Shown one piece after another: positions 43,789 to 57,100 of a stretch of DNA of 64,000 nucleotides. Within the stretch, counting starts at the first letter, position 1, and each line of letters begins with the position of its first letter. A program made the translations under genes and the position numbers. Below the pieces are notes generated by a model. That model made no database searches. It was not told where the DNA came from and worked only from the letters and a program-made list of their open reading frames with translations. Origin of the DNA: Tetmemena sp. SeJ-2015 (Eukaryota; Ciliophora; Spirotrichea; Sporadotrichida; Oxytrichidae); NCBI GenBank assembly GCA_027382625.1, contig JAJKFJ010021114.1:1-64000 (forward strand). The letters are read 5' to 3'.

Positions 43789-46773
43789 ATGAATCTACTT
43801 CAAGATAGAAGCAGGCTTTCATAACCTCACATAGAATTGCAAAAGCATTTATAGTCAACTGAAGTCATAAATTCTTAAGACTCCACTCAGAGAAAAAGAG
43901 AGCAAAAGAAACTTGATAAGGAACAATAAAATGAATAACTAAATGAGAAACGGACTAGCTTGGAAGATCTAATCAATTAACTGGATGGCAAACTCATTTT
44001 GAAGTTTGTTTTTGGAGAGAGATGCAAACTCTTAGCTCAATTACCTACTAAAATTGATGAGTTGAGATTCAAGTGCTGCAGAACTTTTAACATAGCGCTA
44101 GATGCAGATTTTGAGGAGCTTAAATCCTCTAATAAATCTCAAACTGTGAATAATCCAGAAGTTTAAATCAGCAAATAAAATGAGAGGCAACCTACATTTG
44201 ATCTGAGCAAATTTTCTACGAGAGACCAATAGATTGTTGACTCTATAAGATTAATCTATCTTGATCCCTAGGGTGATAAGATAGAGCTAGAGAGTGATCT
44301 TGACTTAGTTAATTTATTCCAATTTTGCAATATCACCAGTCAAAAATTAATCAAGCTTTTTGTGAGCTCATCTTGTTAAGATTTGCAAATCTTCCAGCTT
44401 TAATCCTAGTAGATTTTTCCAATCCAAGCCTCACCCTATAAAAATATTTAGTAATAGACTGCAGCTTAGACTGTGTAAAATGCAGTTTTATTGCAGAAAA
44501 ATGGCTATCCATCTGTGGTAGGAGCAGAGTAGTAAAATGTGATGATGAACTATTTAAGTTAAAATCGTCAAACCTAGCAAGCCCTTGCTTCTCAGGGCAT
44601 AGACCCCTAATAGGTGCTCTAAAACTAGCTTTCTTCTTAACTCATTTAAATGAATGATGCTTACTCTGCCATCAACTCTCAATCAGCAGTAGCTCCATCT
44701 GTTTATGGATCATAGCAATCGACTATCTAATAGAGACTAAATAATGACTCAAACATAGATCCCAGTTAAATTGACACTTAAATTAGTAACAAAAATTCAG
44801 TCACTCTTTAGCAGTAAGTAATAAGTTAATTAGAAAAGGATAATGTAGATAAATAAATAATAAGAGATAGTTACCGATACAATATCAATGCGAAGTACTA
44901 GAACTTTCTATACTATAAATGCGAAGATTCTAAGACATTAAAATGTAAGGGAATATGGAAAGTTGAAATGAGCTAAGACCCAGAAAATAGGGATGGAGCC
45001 TTGCATAAACAGCACTCTATATCAATTGAAAACCATCAGTATTTCATTCAAGAAAAGAAAAAGGCAGCCTAAATCAGATAGCTGAAAGTTACTGAAGTTT
45101 AGTCTGAAATATCCAAAGAGTTGCAAGATAACATCATCATTCTTCTTAAAGAGAATATCGATATGCCCTTAGGAAAGGTTATTGATCATCTTAAAGATAT
45201 GAGCTCTCCAAACTTAAACCAACTTATTGACAGACTACAAAGCATCATATCAGATAAATACTAAGAATAAAGAAAAAGACTTAAGTTAGAGAGCCAAGGG
45301 TTGATAGATCCAAAATTAGTTAAAACATTAAGAGAAACTTCATTTGCCAGAGGGACTGCTTTTAAGAACTATGGATGCGGAGTAGAGAAAAGTATACTCT
45401 TTTTATCTTCTGACTTCTAAATTCAAATCCTAAAAATGAATAGAAATGCATCTCAGAATAGCAAGCATGATCAGTAAATACTTATCGATATATAGTCTAC
45501 TTTAAAAGAAGGAGAGAACTGGAAATCTGAAGCCAATTACTCAATAATAATGAATATGAGCATATTTGATTTTAAATCTTAGTAAATGATGCCATTATGC
45601 AATGTAATATCTCAGACTTAGGAGCCAGGTGCACTTAAAGCTATGATAAGTTGGTTTTCGATCGAATGTGCTTCATTCTTTGATCCAAAGATTATTTTCT
45701 TGTCTTGTTAAAACAAAGACCAATGCTTCACCTTGAGAAAATTTGTAGAAGAAGTTTATCCAAAAGTCCAAGTTAAAGCTCCATTCTTTGCTTTTCAGAG
45801 TTTTCTAGCTTAAGATATAAACTAAATTTCAAAAGACGAGATCAATGATGCAATTAAGCTTAAGCTTTTCTTTTGCCTGAGTTTGATTTAGTTTGAAGAG
45901 GTTTCAAATTAGTAGTTACTGATTTAGAAACTGAAAGACTCTTTGTTGTCTGAAATTCAATAAAATAGTAAGATAGGTGAGATAATAGATCAATACCAGA
46001 GTGACTACTTGGAGGGTAGTGAAGCTAGCTTTTGGAATCAATATTAGAGCATCAAAGCTTAGAAGAATTTGTTCTTTGCTCTATTTAGAGGATGCGAATA
46101 ATATTTAAGCCAGATTAATGATACCAACCTAATTGATTGGCAGACATCCAATTAAAAAGCAGAGTCTCTTGAGAATTCGAAGATTTAACAAACCAACCTA
46201 CATAAAATTCTTTCTCTCTTAAAAGAAATAGAGAATGTAAAATACTAAGAGTTCAAAGACTCTCTCAGCTAGTGCAAGAGTAACAAAACTATGCTTCAGG
46301 AGTATAATTTTGGTAAAGGCTTGAATCCCTACTATGAGAGAGGGTAGGGTGGAAAACTGATCCTGACAACTTGGTTAGAAGATACGCTCCACCAAGGAGA
46401 AGTTATAAGCGATAGACTTCAAGATGTAATTAACAAAGAACTTGAGAAGCCTATCGAATAATATGGTGACTCTGGAAAAGGAGAGTTGACATGGAACTAA
46501 ATTCAAGAGGGCTTAAATTTCAAAGGCCATCTTAGCTTGATATCTGCAAATATTCCAATCAGAGCCGAATAGTAAGTCACTGCATCTATCCAAGATAAAG
46601 TTAATGAACAGCATGAATAAATTAAGGTTGATGAAGAGCAAAGCTTTGTAGAGACTGACACTTAAGGAAATAAAAGTTAAAATGCAGAAATAGACCAACA
46701 AAATTAAGATTAGGAGAATCAGGCAGACTAAAATCCAGTTGAAGAAGATCGGGTAGAGATTAACACAGAATGA
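43789..46773 (+). CDS. PB1-domain protein with FLYWCH-like Cys/His cluster, possibly MULE-derived
   Basis: A single frame from ATG 43789 to TGA 46771-46773 encodes 994 residues with no IES or intron, using many TAA/TAG Gln codons. Residues about 65-195 form a PB1-like domain (KLILKFVFGERCKLLAQLPT ... RLIYLDPQGDKIELESDLDL). A long Gln-rich linker follows. At about residues 360-420 the cluster NFLYYKCEDSKTLKCKGIWK with later HKQHS and ENHQYF resembles FLYWCH/WRKY-type zinc fingers. Downstream, MPLCNVISQTQEPGALKAMI, IFLSCQNKDQCFTLRKFVEE and KAPFFAFQSFLAQ follow the layout of a MULE transposase core, but the acidic catalytic positions and the usual C/H pair look lost. A domesticated transposase relative is inferred; PB1 is the firmest part. 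The acidic C-terminus is Gln/Glu-rich. Confidence 0.7.
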
Positions 46774-46835
46774 GATAAGTTTTATTAGTTTTTGTAAAAT
46801 ATTTGATTCTCTATCTGTATATCAAAATTTAAATT

Positions 46836-49800
46836 ATGGGTTGTTTGTATTTGTTTAAATATGAATTTTCAAAAATTCCTAACTAATTCGAGCGGCTAAA
46901 ACCATCTCTAAAGAGAAAAGAATCATCTGAAAGTACCTGCTCATTCTCAGACCGTTGGAGAATCTTTTTTGACAGATGATAATTCTCTGATATCGAATAT
47001 TCCAGATCCTTATAAGCCAAGTGAACTGTACTCTTTTGATTAGACTCAAGCTGAAGGGAAAATATTTAAGAATAAGTATCTCTAAGAAAAGTTCAGCAGG
47101 TTCGCTGAGAGACTCTGCATAAGAAACAGGCTTCAAGTAGTTCTCAATTTGTTAGAATAGACAGACGATGCTTCTAAAGAGCAATTATAGCGAGCAGACC
47201 CTTATTAATTTGGTTATCAGGAGTAAAATAAGTCTGGGTTGAGTTTGCAAATAACATAGCTTCATTCAACGAATCAGCAAAGTTTAAATTTATGAATATT
47301 GTAGTTATAAGTTAATCTGACTCTAATTCAAATTAAGACACTTTTAGAAGGATTGACAAACATAAGTAAGCGTTTATATCAATAATTTTGAAATAGAAAG
47401 GGAGGTAATTACGAGCAGTCGCATGATGCTTATGGATCTCATTGGAAAGTATTGAAGCTTGTAGAGCTTGTATCGAAAAAATCAATTCAAATTTTAAAAT
47501 TCAAAGCAAGGATACTAAGGATAATTCTGCTTTAAATTATCTTATATTTAACTATAATTTCTTGCAATACTAAACTCCTAATTTCATTTAATAATAAGTC
47601 ATTTTATTCCATATAGTTTAAGGTAAATTTCAGTTTGTAAAATATCTTCTTAGAAAAATAAAGGTTCTTCATAAATTTTGAATGCTGCAAATTCTAGCTC
47701 AAGATTTGGAGGCTATCAAGAAAGTATGGCTCGCTCATCATCTGCATAAATGCTGAGTTCAAGAGAAAGAGATCAGTAAAAGCGATTAATGGGTCTTTAG
47801 TACGAGCAAGCTAAAATTATAATCAAATATTCTGCTACAATTAAATTTCTTAAATTTTACATAAAGATTGCAGGACTCTTATGAAAATGCGACTTAGAGA
47901 GTATAGCTAAACTATAGAAGGGCTAAATTAGCAGATGGAAAATTTAATGAAGGAGCGATCGGATCTACAGAATTTCATCCACCACTAGGAACAAGAGTTG
48001 CTATAGACATTCTTAGAATCTTGGAGATGCATTGAGCAACTGAAAGTAAAAGACTCAGGGCTTTGGGGTTTATTTTGTTGGAGTTGTCAAGAAAAAGAAG
48101 GAGTATGAGGCACTCGGTGATCAAAGCAAGTTTATTAAGCATTTTAATGAGGTATGCTTTTATGTTTTAAGTCAAGAAATGCGAAGGAAAGAAGATGAAT
48201 GTGAAGAGAAGAACAGAGTTATTGCTAAGGCTTAAGATATTATCATCAAACTCAACGAAGAAATTGAAAGAGCAAGAGACTTATATCAGCATGACTAAAC
48301 TTAATGGGCAGCCAAAATTTAAGAGCAAACTCTAAAGGCTGAGAGTGAGAGTGAGTAATTAAAGTCTAAGTTATAGGAATAAGATATGAAGCTTTTAAAA
48401 CGAATTTTTTAATACTTATAGTGACATTTAAAGCTACTTTAGCTAGAGTTAAAGAATGAAGAAATTGAAAAAAAGAGCAAGCTAGACATCGATGAAATAT
48501 AAAGGAACACTTCTCATATCATAAATTAGCTCATAGAGTCAAATGAAAAGTTATAAAAGCAGATCCTCCAAAATCATGAAAAGGGTTATTCTAAGAGTAG
48601 ACCTTCATCAATAAACAGAGAGAATAACAACTTAGAGTCAAATAAAATACACACCAAGCCTCAGATCAGATTTAACTTTCAAAGCTAAAATCAATCTCTG
48701 GAAAGATAGAGTCTGAGTCCATCAAGGGGAGGAGTAAAAAACTTTATACCTAAAGTAGCAGAACAACTTAATCAATCGATTATTTCTCATAGAGCAGTAT
48801 CTCATCAAAGGCAATAATCAATGTAGAAAAGTGATGATTAGGATTCCTTATAAAATCAAGTCGTCCGAAGCAACGATTCACCTCAGTTATCTAAATCTAC
48901 TTATAATATTCTGATGGAGGCATATGAGAAATCGCTTCTTGATTATCAATAACTTTACAAATTATCAAGTGATCTAAGCTTAGAGTATGAGAGCAAAGTA
49001 TCTAAATCATAAGTGAAAAGCGAGGATCTCTTAACTGACTATTTAGAAAAAGTAGAGCAGCACGTGATTAGGACAAATAATCTATACAAAGTTATTGAAA
49101 AGAAGGAAAAATCTATCAAATCTTTTTTATATATATGATTTTTACTATCAAAGAGTTGAAGAGTATAGCTTTATAGTTAAAGCAAGAGATTATAGATAAC
49201 AGTGCGTAGTTCTATAGCGTTATTGAATCCAAAAATAGCTAAATAAATAATCTTGAAAATCTTAAATAACTTGAGAAGGATTAGAATACCTGCCTTCAGT
49301 TCTAAATTGAATAGTTGGTTTCGCAAAATACTACTCTCTATCATGATATTGAGATAATTTTGATTGGCCATTAAAATCAATATGATGTGTAAAATGCCCA
49401 CATTGATAAGGTACTTTAAGACTTGGAAAATGAGAAGCTTAAAAATTAATATCAATAGAAAATGAGGAAGCTCAAGATTATATCATAATATGATTTAAAT
49501 TTTATCGAGCAGTTTTGTTCACTTCTTCTCTTGAAATTAAAATTGTTTATTTTGATAAACTTTGCACTTTATAATTAATTTTAAGCTATTCTGTAATCTA
49601 ATAAAATCTGCCCTATAATTGGAAAAAGAAATCGAGAAGTTGGATAAAATGATATAAAACGAGAGCTGTGGTTAAAATTTCGTGAAATACTAGTATGACT
49701 CTTTGTGTGAAAGTTTAAAAGAAATATGGCAAAATGAATGTGAAGCCTTCATTATGACTACTAGGCTGACAAATAACTAGCTAGTTTAATCTGAGTAGAT

Positions 49801-52800
49801 TACTGAGATTCTAAGAGACATCAAAGAATAGCTTAGGGTTTATAAATAAATGAATGAAGTGTAAAAAGATGAATGCTTCTCCCTTCTTCAACAACTCAAT
49901 GATTATATGGAATAGCCGAATCAAAGTACTTTGAATAGATTCGGTGACGACGTTACATACTCCATATAAAATAGACAGCAAGAGCCTATCTAGCCAAGGA
50001 ATGACTATTATTCGCATAAAAGTGTGTCTCCTTCAGGATATTCTGGTAGATACCAACAGATAATAGATTCCTAGATCATAAGTAAAATTTAGGCAATCCC
50101 TCCAGCACTATGACTCTACCTCAGAAATAAAACTTTATGTCTGGATTGCAGACGGTTAATTTCACTGATAGCAAAACTTATTTGACAAGCAGGAATGAAC
50201 TCTATAATATGCTCAAAGAAGAAGTAAGAAAGCTACAGGTTGAGTTGAGTGGCAGAAAGGATCAAGTTATTTAATTAAAGAAGAAGCTAGATTTGGCCGA
50301 CTCAGTTTATTATTTTCTATTATAGAGAGAAGTGTGATGAGCTTGATCACTAAATAATAGTGAATTAGGATCTTGGCCGCAAAATGTTTACTTATTTATT
50401 ATAAATTCAGGATTTGGAATCTCAAGTAGACATTTAAAGATTGAAAGGCAGTAAATAGAAAGAAGTTTGGATGAAAAGGAGATCCAGCTTGAAGATTTGA
50501 GATGCTCTCATACAAAGATCATATTTTATATGCTAAGTAGATAACTTCGCGAGGGACTTAGAATAAATTTAATCTCAGCTGAGTGAGGTGATAGAGCAAA
50601 ATTCAGACCTCCTAATGAAAAAGAAAGAGTGTGTTATCAAAGTGAGTTATAAGTTAACACAATAGAAGACTTAAAAATAGAGAGATAAACTCTTATAGAA
50701 TAGCATATTGACAGGGAAGAGTAGCTAAATAATCTATGATATCTATTTATTCTATAGCTAAGGCAAAAAATACAAAAATACAAGGAGAAGTGCTCTTCTA
50801 AGGAAAATAAAGTATTCGATATTCAACTCAGACTAGACTAGGAAATGGCTCTTAATTAAAGATATCAGCAAGACATATAGAACAGATTTGAAAATCTCTA
50901 CAGCTTTGGAGTTTAAACAGATCCAGACCCCGATTATGTAGCTTTGATTCTAGAGAATTAGTAGAAGTAAAAGGAAGTAGATTTAATTAAGAGCGATATT
51001 GCAACTGTTCTCGATTCCTATGATGTACTAAAAGGTGAAAACTTAAGACTTAACGATATCATCACATCCTAGTCAGATGAAATTAAAAGAATAGAGGGGT
51101 TGAGATCAAAATGTGAGGAGACTCTAAATAAGGAAAGGGAATTCATTTAAAGAGTCAAGAAGGTCGATAAATAGTTTAGTTAGATAATAAACTCTAATGC
51201 AAATAGCAGAAATGCATCTGTCATAAGAGGATATACAACTTCTCATGGAAGGGAAAATGTTTCTCAAATGGTTGAATAAGAAAGTTTGATTGAAAATCAA
51301 ACTTAGAATCTTAAAACTGATAAAAAGTAAAGGAGTAGCAAGAGCAAAAGGAGGCATAGGAAAAATTAAAGTAGCAAGGATATATCTATACCACCCCTTC
51401 ATAATTAAACACTAGTAGGTGAGCTAAATCAAATATACTAGTCTTAGCACGTCTTTGGAAAGAACGGAAATGCATCTCAAGCTTCTTTCTAAAATTTAAT
51501 TAATCTTCAATTTATATTAAATAGCACAAGTCAATTCAATCCTTACAACAATACTTTAAACTTTGATCAGAATGCGATGGACTCTTTTAATTTAAATAAC
51601 AAATCTCAAGATACTTCAACCGATCACTATCACAATGCATAAAATCCCCGTAATTAATCAAGTACTCAACCATATAATGCAAGGTTCTCTACAAAAGAAG
51701 CTTTTGACTATTTTTCTAAAAACCTAGCTAAGAAATCTAATGCTCCTAGATCCCAGAGTAGAAACAATAAGAACAGTAGCTTCACTTCGGATTATACCTC
51801 AACTTCGAATCAGGAAAAGAAAATATTTTTACTTTTAAATAACTTAAATGAGAGCTTTTAACGCTAATTAAGCTTTATAAATAACTCCAAGAGGAAAAGT
51901 GATAATCATGAAAGTAGGAAAGATAAGAGAAGTCAAGATCCAAGTAAAAGCATTTATAAGAGTAAGTATAAAAAGCTAATGAGGCACACATTCTCAGTCA
52001 TAAATTACATTTACTCCAAAATAAATGGACAAAACTAGCTTGCTTAAGAAATCCCTAAAATCGAATAAAAGCACTTTAAGTCAGTGCAAGATAATTAGAA
52101 ACCACCACTATTAGGATAATCAACAGCTTAAAAATCTACTGACAATAATAAGGAATCTTGTAAGACGCTTCATAATAGAATAATTTTATATTCATACTGC
52201 CCCATCTGAGGAGATAGATTTCTACCAAGCTCAAACTTACTTCTTCAACAAGAATTAGCTACTTTATCAATTAATTCAAGAGCTAGTCAATTTCAGCTCA
52301 ATACCAAAAATCTAATCTCAAAATGATAATATTCAATATCCCAGTAACCACAGCTCCATATTCTAACTGCAAAATCCACAGGCAACCTAAAATCCAAAAG
52401 CCTAAACCGAAAGTGTATTTGTCTAAAGTTTTATTCTGCTTGCTCGAAGAATAACTTCTATATGCCTAGATGGTGCTCTGTTAATAAATGACTAAAGTTT
52501 CCAAAAGAAATTATCTAAAGCTTAAAGAATTATGTAGCAAGATTTAGAAAAGTTAAAAGATAGGCATGAGAAAGTGGTTAAAATAAGTGAAGATATGCTA
52601 TCAGGAATAGAGAGAATAGTCCGTTAATAAATTACGATTAAATTAGGAGGAGACTCGCATCCAGCTTATTCTATTTCTCCTACCTTAATTTAGCAAGACA
52701 CAAGAGTGATAGAAAACATTAGGGAATTAAAAGAGAAACTCACCTACTTGTAGCAAGTACAATAAAGAGCCATATCATCGTCTGAAAATTATATTCGAAA

Positions 52801-52975
52801 CTCTTAAGCTTAAGCAAAAGATAAAATGTACTTGAAACTGTCAGAGTAAACTCATAAAGAGATTGGCCTTGGGTTGCTGATACTCCAGTAAATTGAGAAC
52901 ATCTACTCCATTTATCAACATAATGCAAATCAGACATAAAAAGGAAAATCTTTGAAAAAATTATTTATCATTTGA
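46836..52975 (+). CDS. Giant coiled-coil protein
   Basis: About 6.1 kb of plus-strand coding blocks rich in Gln, Lys and Glu. The N-terminus from ATG 46836 (MGCLYLFKYEFSKIPN) is uncertain; the next block reads SLISNIPDPYKPSELYSFDQ and ERLCIRNRLQVVLNLLEQT. A 23-nt GT-AG intron near 47282-47304 is likely. Coiled-coil segments recur (QTIEGLNQQMENLMKERSDL, KLSSDLSLEYESKVSKSQVK, EEVRKLQVELSGRKDQVIQL), separated by Ser/Asn-rich disordered stretches. The end reads LLILQQIENIYSIYQHNANQ and TGA 52973-52975. Many frame changes at AT-rich points show further IESs. The architecture resembles centrosomal or basal-body coiled-coil proteins; no specific family is recognised, and more than one gene cannot be excluded. 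Confidence 0.6.
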
Positions 52976-53395
52976 GTTTTTTATTACATAATTTTTATTA
53001 ATTTAAGTAAGGAAATTTTATTAAAATTTAAATTTTTTATATCTGATTGCTTATTTGAATTTCTATAGTGACCAAATTTGTGATTCTTATATTAAAAATA
53101 TCCTATAAAAAAAACTTTATTTCCAATTTATTTTGAATAAATATTATAATTTAAATATTTTGAAAGAAAATTATATTAAAATTAATAAATTTAACTGAGT
53201 TGCTATTCTAATTTCTATAGGCAAGTTAGTGGTATCAGAAAAATCTGGATCACACCAGTTATGATCGTGTTTTAGTAGGCGATATAAAAGCTTATTATAT
53301 ATACCCTAGCGGGGTGTTTAATTCTGCTAATAATCTAATCTTATTTTATGAATTGCCAATAAATCATTAAATATTAAAATACTATTCTAATTAAA
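52976..53395. other. Spacer with a short less-AT-rich island
   Basis: AT-rich except 53218-53335, which has mixed composition and small inverted pieces (CTGG...CCAG near 53250, CCCTAGCGGGG near 53310). I could not fit it to a tRNA, 5S or spliceosomal RNA. No protein frame is convincing. Confidence 0.35.
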
Positions 53396-53931
53396 GAATC
53401 GAAAGAATATTATAAAAGTTAGACTCTGCAGGCAAATAAATTTCTTCCAGCAATCATCAAGAATCCTAGTAAACTTAGAAGCATGATAAAACTGAAAATC
53501 AAATGCCTTTGAAGAAATAAATGAGCCACCAAGCCTTGAAAGTATATTTTAAGTTTGCAAGGAATATGATCATAAGTTCAGCTCGTTGAATGAGCAATTT
53601 ATAAAACGCTTCATTGATAGACTAGTTGTCAGACTAAGAAAAGAAACTATTGACCCGATAATGTCCCTCTAGCATTATTTTATGCTTAAATTTATTTCTC
53701 AAGCATTTGTAGGCTGAGAATAAATTTAGCTGCACAAAGCAAAAGTCTCTCTAAAGTGCTCGAGATGAAATAGAAATGAACATTAGAGACTTGCTGAATT
53801 AAACACAAAAATATTCCAATCTCAACTAATGGAATGAAGATAATTTAGGAGATTACGGACTTCTACTTATTCTTTAAGAAAATGTGCAATTAAGATTAAT
53901 TATAGCTCAAGAAGCTTTGATGAGCAATTGA
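53396..53931 (+). CDS. Small unidentified helical protein (5' end missing)
   Basis: Plus-strand blocks read NEPPSLESIFQVCKEYDHKF, then LNEQFIKRFIDRLVVRLRKE. After a frame change near 53715 they continue QKSLQSARDEIEMNIRDLLN and DYGLLLILQENVQLRLIIAQ to TGA 53929-53931. The first block is preceded by TGA in its frame, and an alternative start frame (MPLKKQMSHQALK) does not connect, so the N-terminal MDS is uncertain. Mostly helical; family not recognised. The next gene starts 175 bp downstream on the same strand. Confidence 0.5.
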
Positions 53932-54105
53932 ACAAATAGTCTTAGACTTAATTTGTTAATTCTTAGATTTTAAGATCAAGGAAGAAGATCCTATATCCTG
54001 CACAGGAGAGAATTGGATTCATTTAATTTATTTTAGCAATTCGAATTTATTATCCTCCAAGAATCTGCCCTATAAATGGAAGTACCTATCTCATCAGGGA
54101 ATAAA

Positions 54106-57100
54106 ATGGCGCATAGACCAAAGGCTTTAGTTTGCTATATATGGTAAATTTGATCAAGATTTGATCTTCCTCTTGTTCTGATGTTGTCCTAATCGTTGTT
54201 TCAGTGGCCGAGAATATGGAACAAAGAGTCTTACAATTCACATAAAGACTTGCAAATAGAAATGGGAAGTGGAGTAATCTAAATTACCTCCAAAGCAGAG
54301 AAGACCCTTGCCTCAACCCCCTGAATCCTTTGAATATGTAAGTCCTCTCACAAGCGTCAATCTTCTTCTATAGCTTATATCTGGCGGAGTAAATACAAAA
54401 AAGATAGAGCAATACAATGAACAGGCTTATAATAAGTGGGATACAGAAGCACTAATAGCCTGCCCTAATTGTGCGAGAACATTTCTCCCAGATAGACTAG
54501 AAATTCATCTCAGATCCTGCAAATCAGATAGAGTCCTCAAGCCTAGATCAGAGGGCGCCAAGCATTAATTTTCTTCTCCCGCTACTCAGTAACCTCTCAG
54601 TCTCAGAGTGTACCACAGAGTTAATACCAGACTTAAGAAATCATCCCAAAGCAAACTCAAAAATCTGCTGTTGCTCAGATAGTAGTAAAGAATGAGTTAA
54701 GAGATCCAGACGTGCGCACCTCAAGTAACTATTTAAAGAATTAAAGAGAGTAAGATTTCAGATCAGATAGATACTACCAAGAGGAGTTAAAATCACAGCT
54801 ACAAAAGGCTTATTAACCAAACTATTACAATCAAGACTATCCCTCCGATCAATTAAACAAAGCAACAAAAGAATCATAGAGTACTGCATTGAAATAGAAG
54901 CTTCAAAATTTGCAAAAGAATCCTGCATTTTTCTAGAACTAAGCTTAAGACGGGAAGATTGTAGAGAAGCCACAACATGATGAGTAAATCAAAAATAGCC
55001 TTGCTGTGATGGATTTTTATAACAGAAACTATAACATGAATTTCACTCTAGATGATGGTTAGGACACTGACTACGGAGATTCCTTCAAAAGTTCTTTAAA
55101 AAGTCAGAGTATCTCAACTGCACATTTTTCATTCACCAAAGACTAGCCTTCATTATAAGGATCAATAAAGACTCTGGAGCTGCTGAATAGAATTAATTAG
55201 CAGAATAAGTAGAATTAAGCGAGAAGACCTCGAGCATAGGATGAGCCAGATGAGGATATCGATGAGGATGAAGAAGATTTGGAGCCTGATGAAGATTATA
55301 AAAGCAGAGCTTATAACCCTTTCTAAGATGACAACATTATCTATAATTGCATTCTTCACAATTCAAATAAAAATTTTATCTATCACAACAATATATCAAA
55401 AGAAGAGAACCTAAGCTCTTCAAACAATTCCTTTTCTTTCGCTGATGAATAACTATAACCTCACAACTAGAGTGTTCAAAAGAGAAAGATTGATAATATT
55501 TCGCTGCAGGTCTAAGTGCCATCACAAAAGCAATCGACTTAATTTTCGATTGAGAGTAGAAAAAATCCTCCCTAGCCAATTGCTAAGAGCTGTTTCCTAA
55601 TTTTTTAATCTTTAATAAGCTTTGATCCTTCGGGCTAAAGTAGATAAGCTCCTCACGAATTTTAAAAAGAGAGCGGAGATAGAGTAGAATGCTCTAACTG
55701 CTAAAGAAAATTTAACGCGGATAGAATTGAGAGGCACGAGCAGACATGCACTAACTAAAAATCTAGAAAGCCCTTTAATGCGGCCAAATAGAGAGTAACT
55801 TATTCTTAAATAAAACCTTTTGATAGAAAATCGAGGGCATAGAAGGCGTATCTGCAAGCAAGAACCCTTAAAGAACTGATAAGAGCTCTGAAATCAAATC
55901 TAAATGGAGAAAGGATCATGAATAGTTCTTAGATGCTAAATTTTAAATTATTTCGCCTGTTTTTTCTAGAATATCGAAAAATTTATCAGAAGTTCAAAGC
56001 AAGATACTGTTGAAGGCTAAGGAGAAAAGCAGCCTAAAACTCCAATCAAGCCAGTTTAGCATTATTCTCAAGAGCTTATTTAATGTCCTCACTGCTTGCG
56101 TAAATTCAACAAAAGTAATTCAAATGTTTTTTAAATCATTATAGTAGGAATTTTAATTAATATAGGTGATTTGTTCAAATAATAAATTGAGAGTTGCAAA
56201 TTCGTGTCAGATAAAATTAGAGATTCACCCCTTATCAGCAGCTTGCTCGATAACTTATCAAAAATTAAGATGAGTTTCTTCTAAAATCATCTTCACCGCT
56301 CCTCTTTGTGGTGAGATATGATTCGCACATTTCCATAACTCAAATGTCTACTTTTAAAATTTTGTGTCGCTTATAACTCTGAACAGAGCTTTCCCACACA
56401 AAAACTGCAAGGATGAAAAGTTCTTAGAATTTTATGTTAATCGAATAATGTAATAATTATTAAATTGGATACACTTCAACTGCCTCTGATTTATTCCATT
56501 TTAATTTAATATCTAATTTAATTATCCTTTTTATTAAATTCTCAGCTATAATTAGCTGTTGCATTAAGACACATTCCAAGATGCTATGAAGACAGAGAAT
56601 TAAAATAATTTATAATTGGTTAATCCTACTAATATTCAAAGAAGAAATTAGCCAGGCTTAGATCAGGTCTCTCATTCAGTTTAAGGTTAAAGCAAGCCTA
56701 GTCAATTACAGATAAAGAAGGATGATAATCAGAAGCCAAGTTCTCAGCAGCGCCAAAAGTAGTAAGATCTCTATTAGAGTGGACCAACTTCAAATTCTCA
56801 GCATTTAAATAAAAGTCTTATTTTTTGTCAAGGCTCTCCTTTGAATTTAAAAAATTTTGGAACTTTAAATTAATGTAATCTTTGTAAAGTGCAAGCCATT
56901 AGAAATCTCCGTTGAAGTCTATCTTAAAAAAGAAGCCTGAGATATCTCCAAATTATTATAAGAATAATATTTTTTACTCTATAAATGAAGAGCACGCAGA
57001 AGTATTTTCTCCTGCAGAGAAACGACTCCCTGTTGTTGATCTAGATGAAAAAGATTCCCATAATCTGGTTAAGAGTCCACTTAAATCAAGCTAGCTTCCT

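Noticed and set aside
53218..53335. tRNA or spliceosomal RNA gene
   Set aside because: A D-loop-like AGTTAGTGGTATC occurs, but the acceptor, anticodon and T arms do not pair as required.
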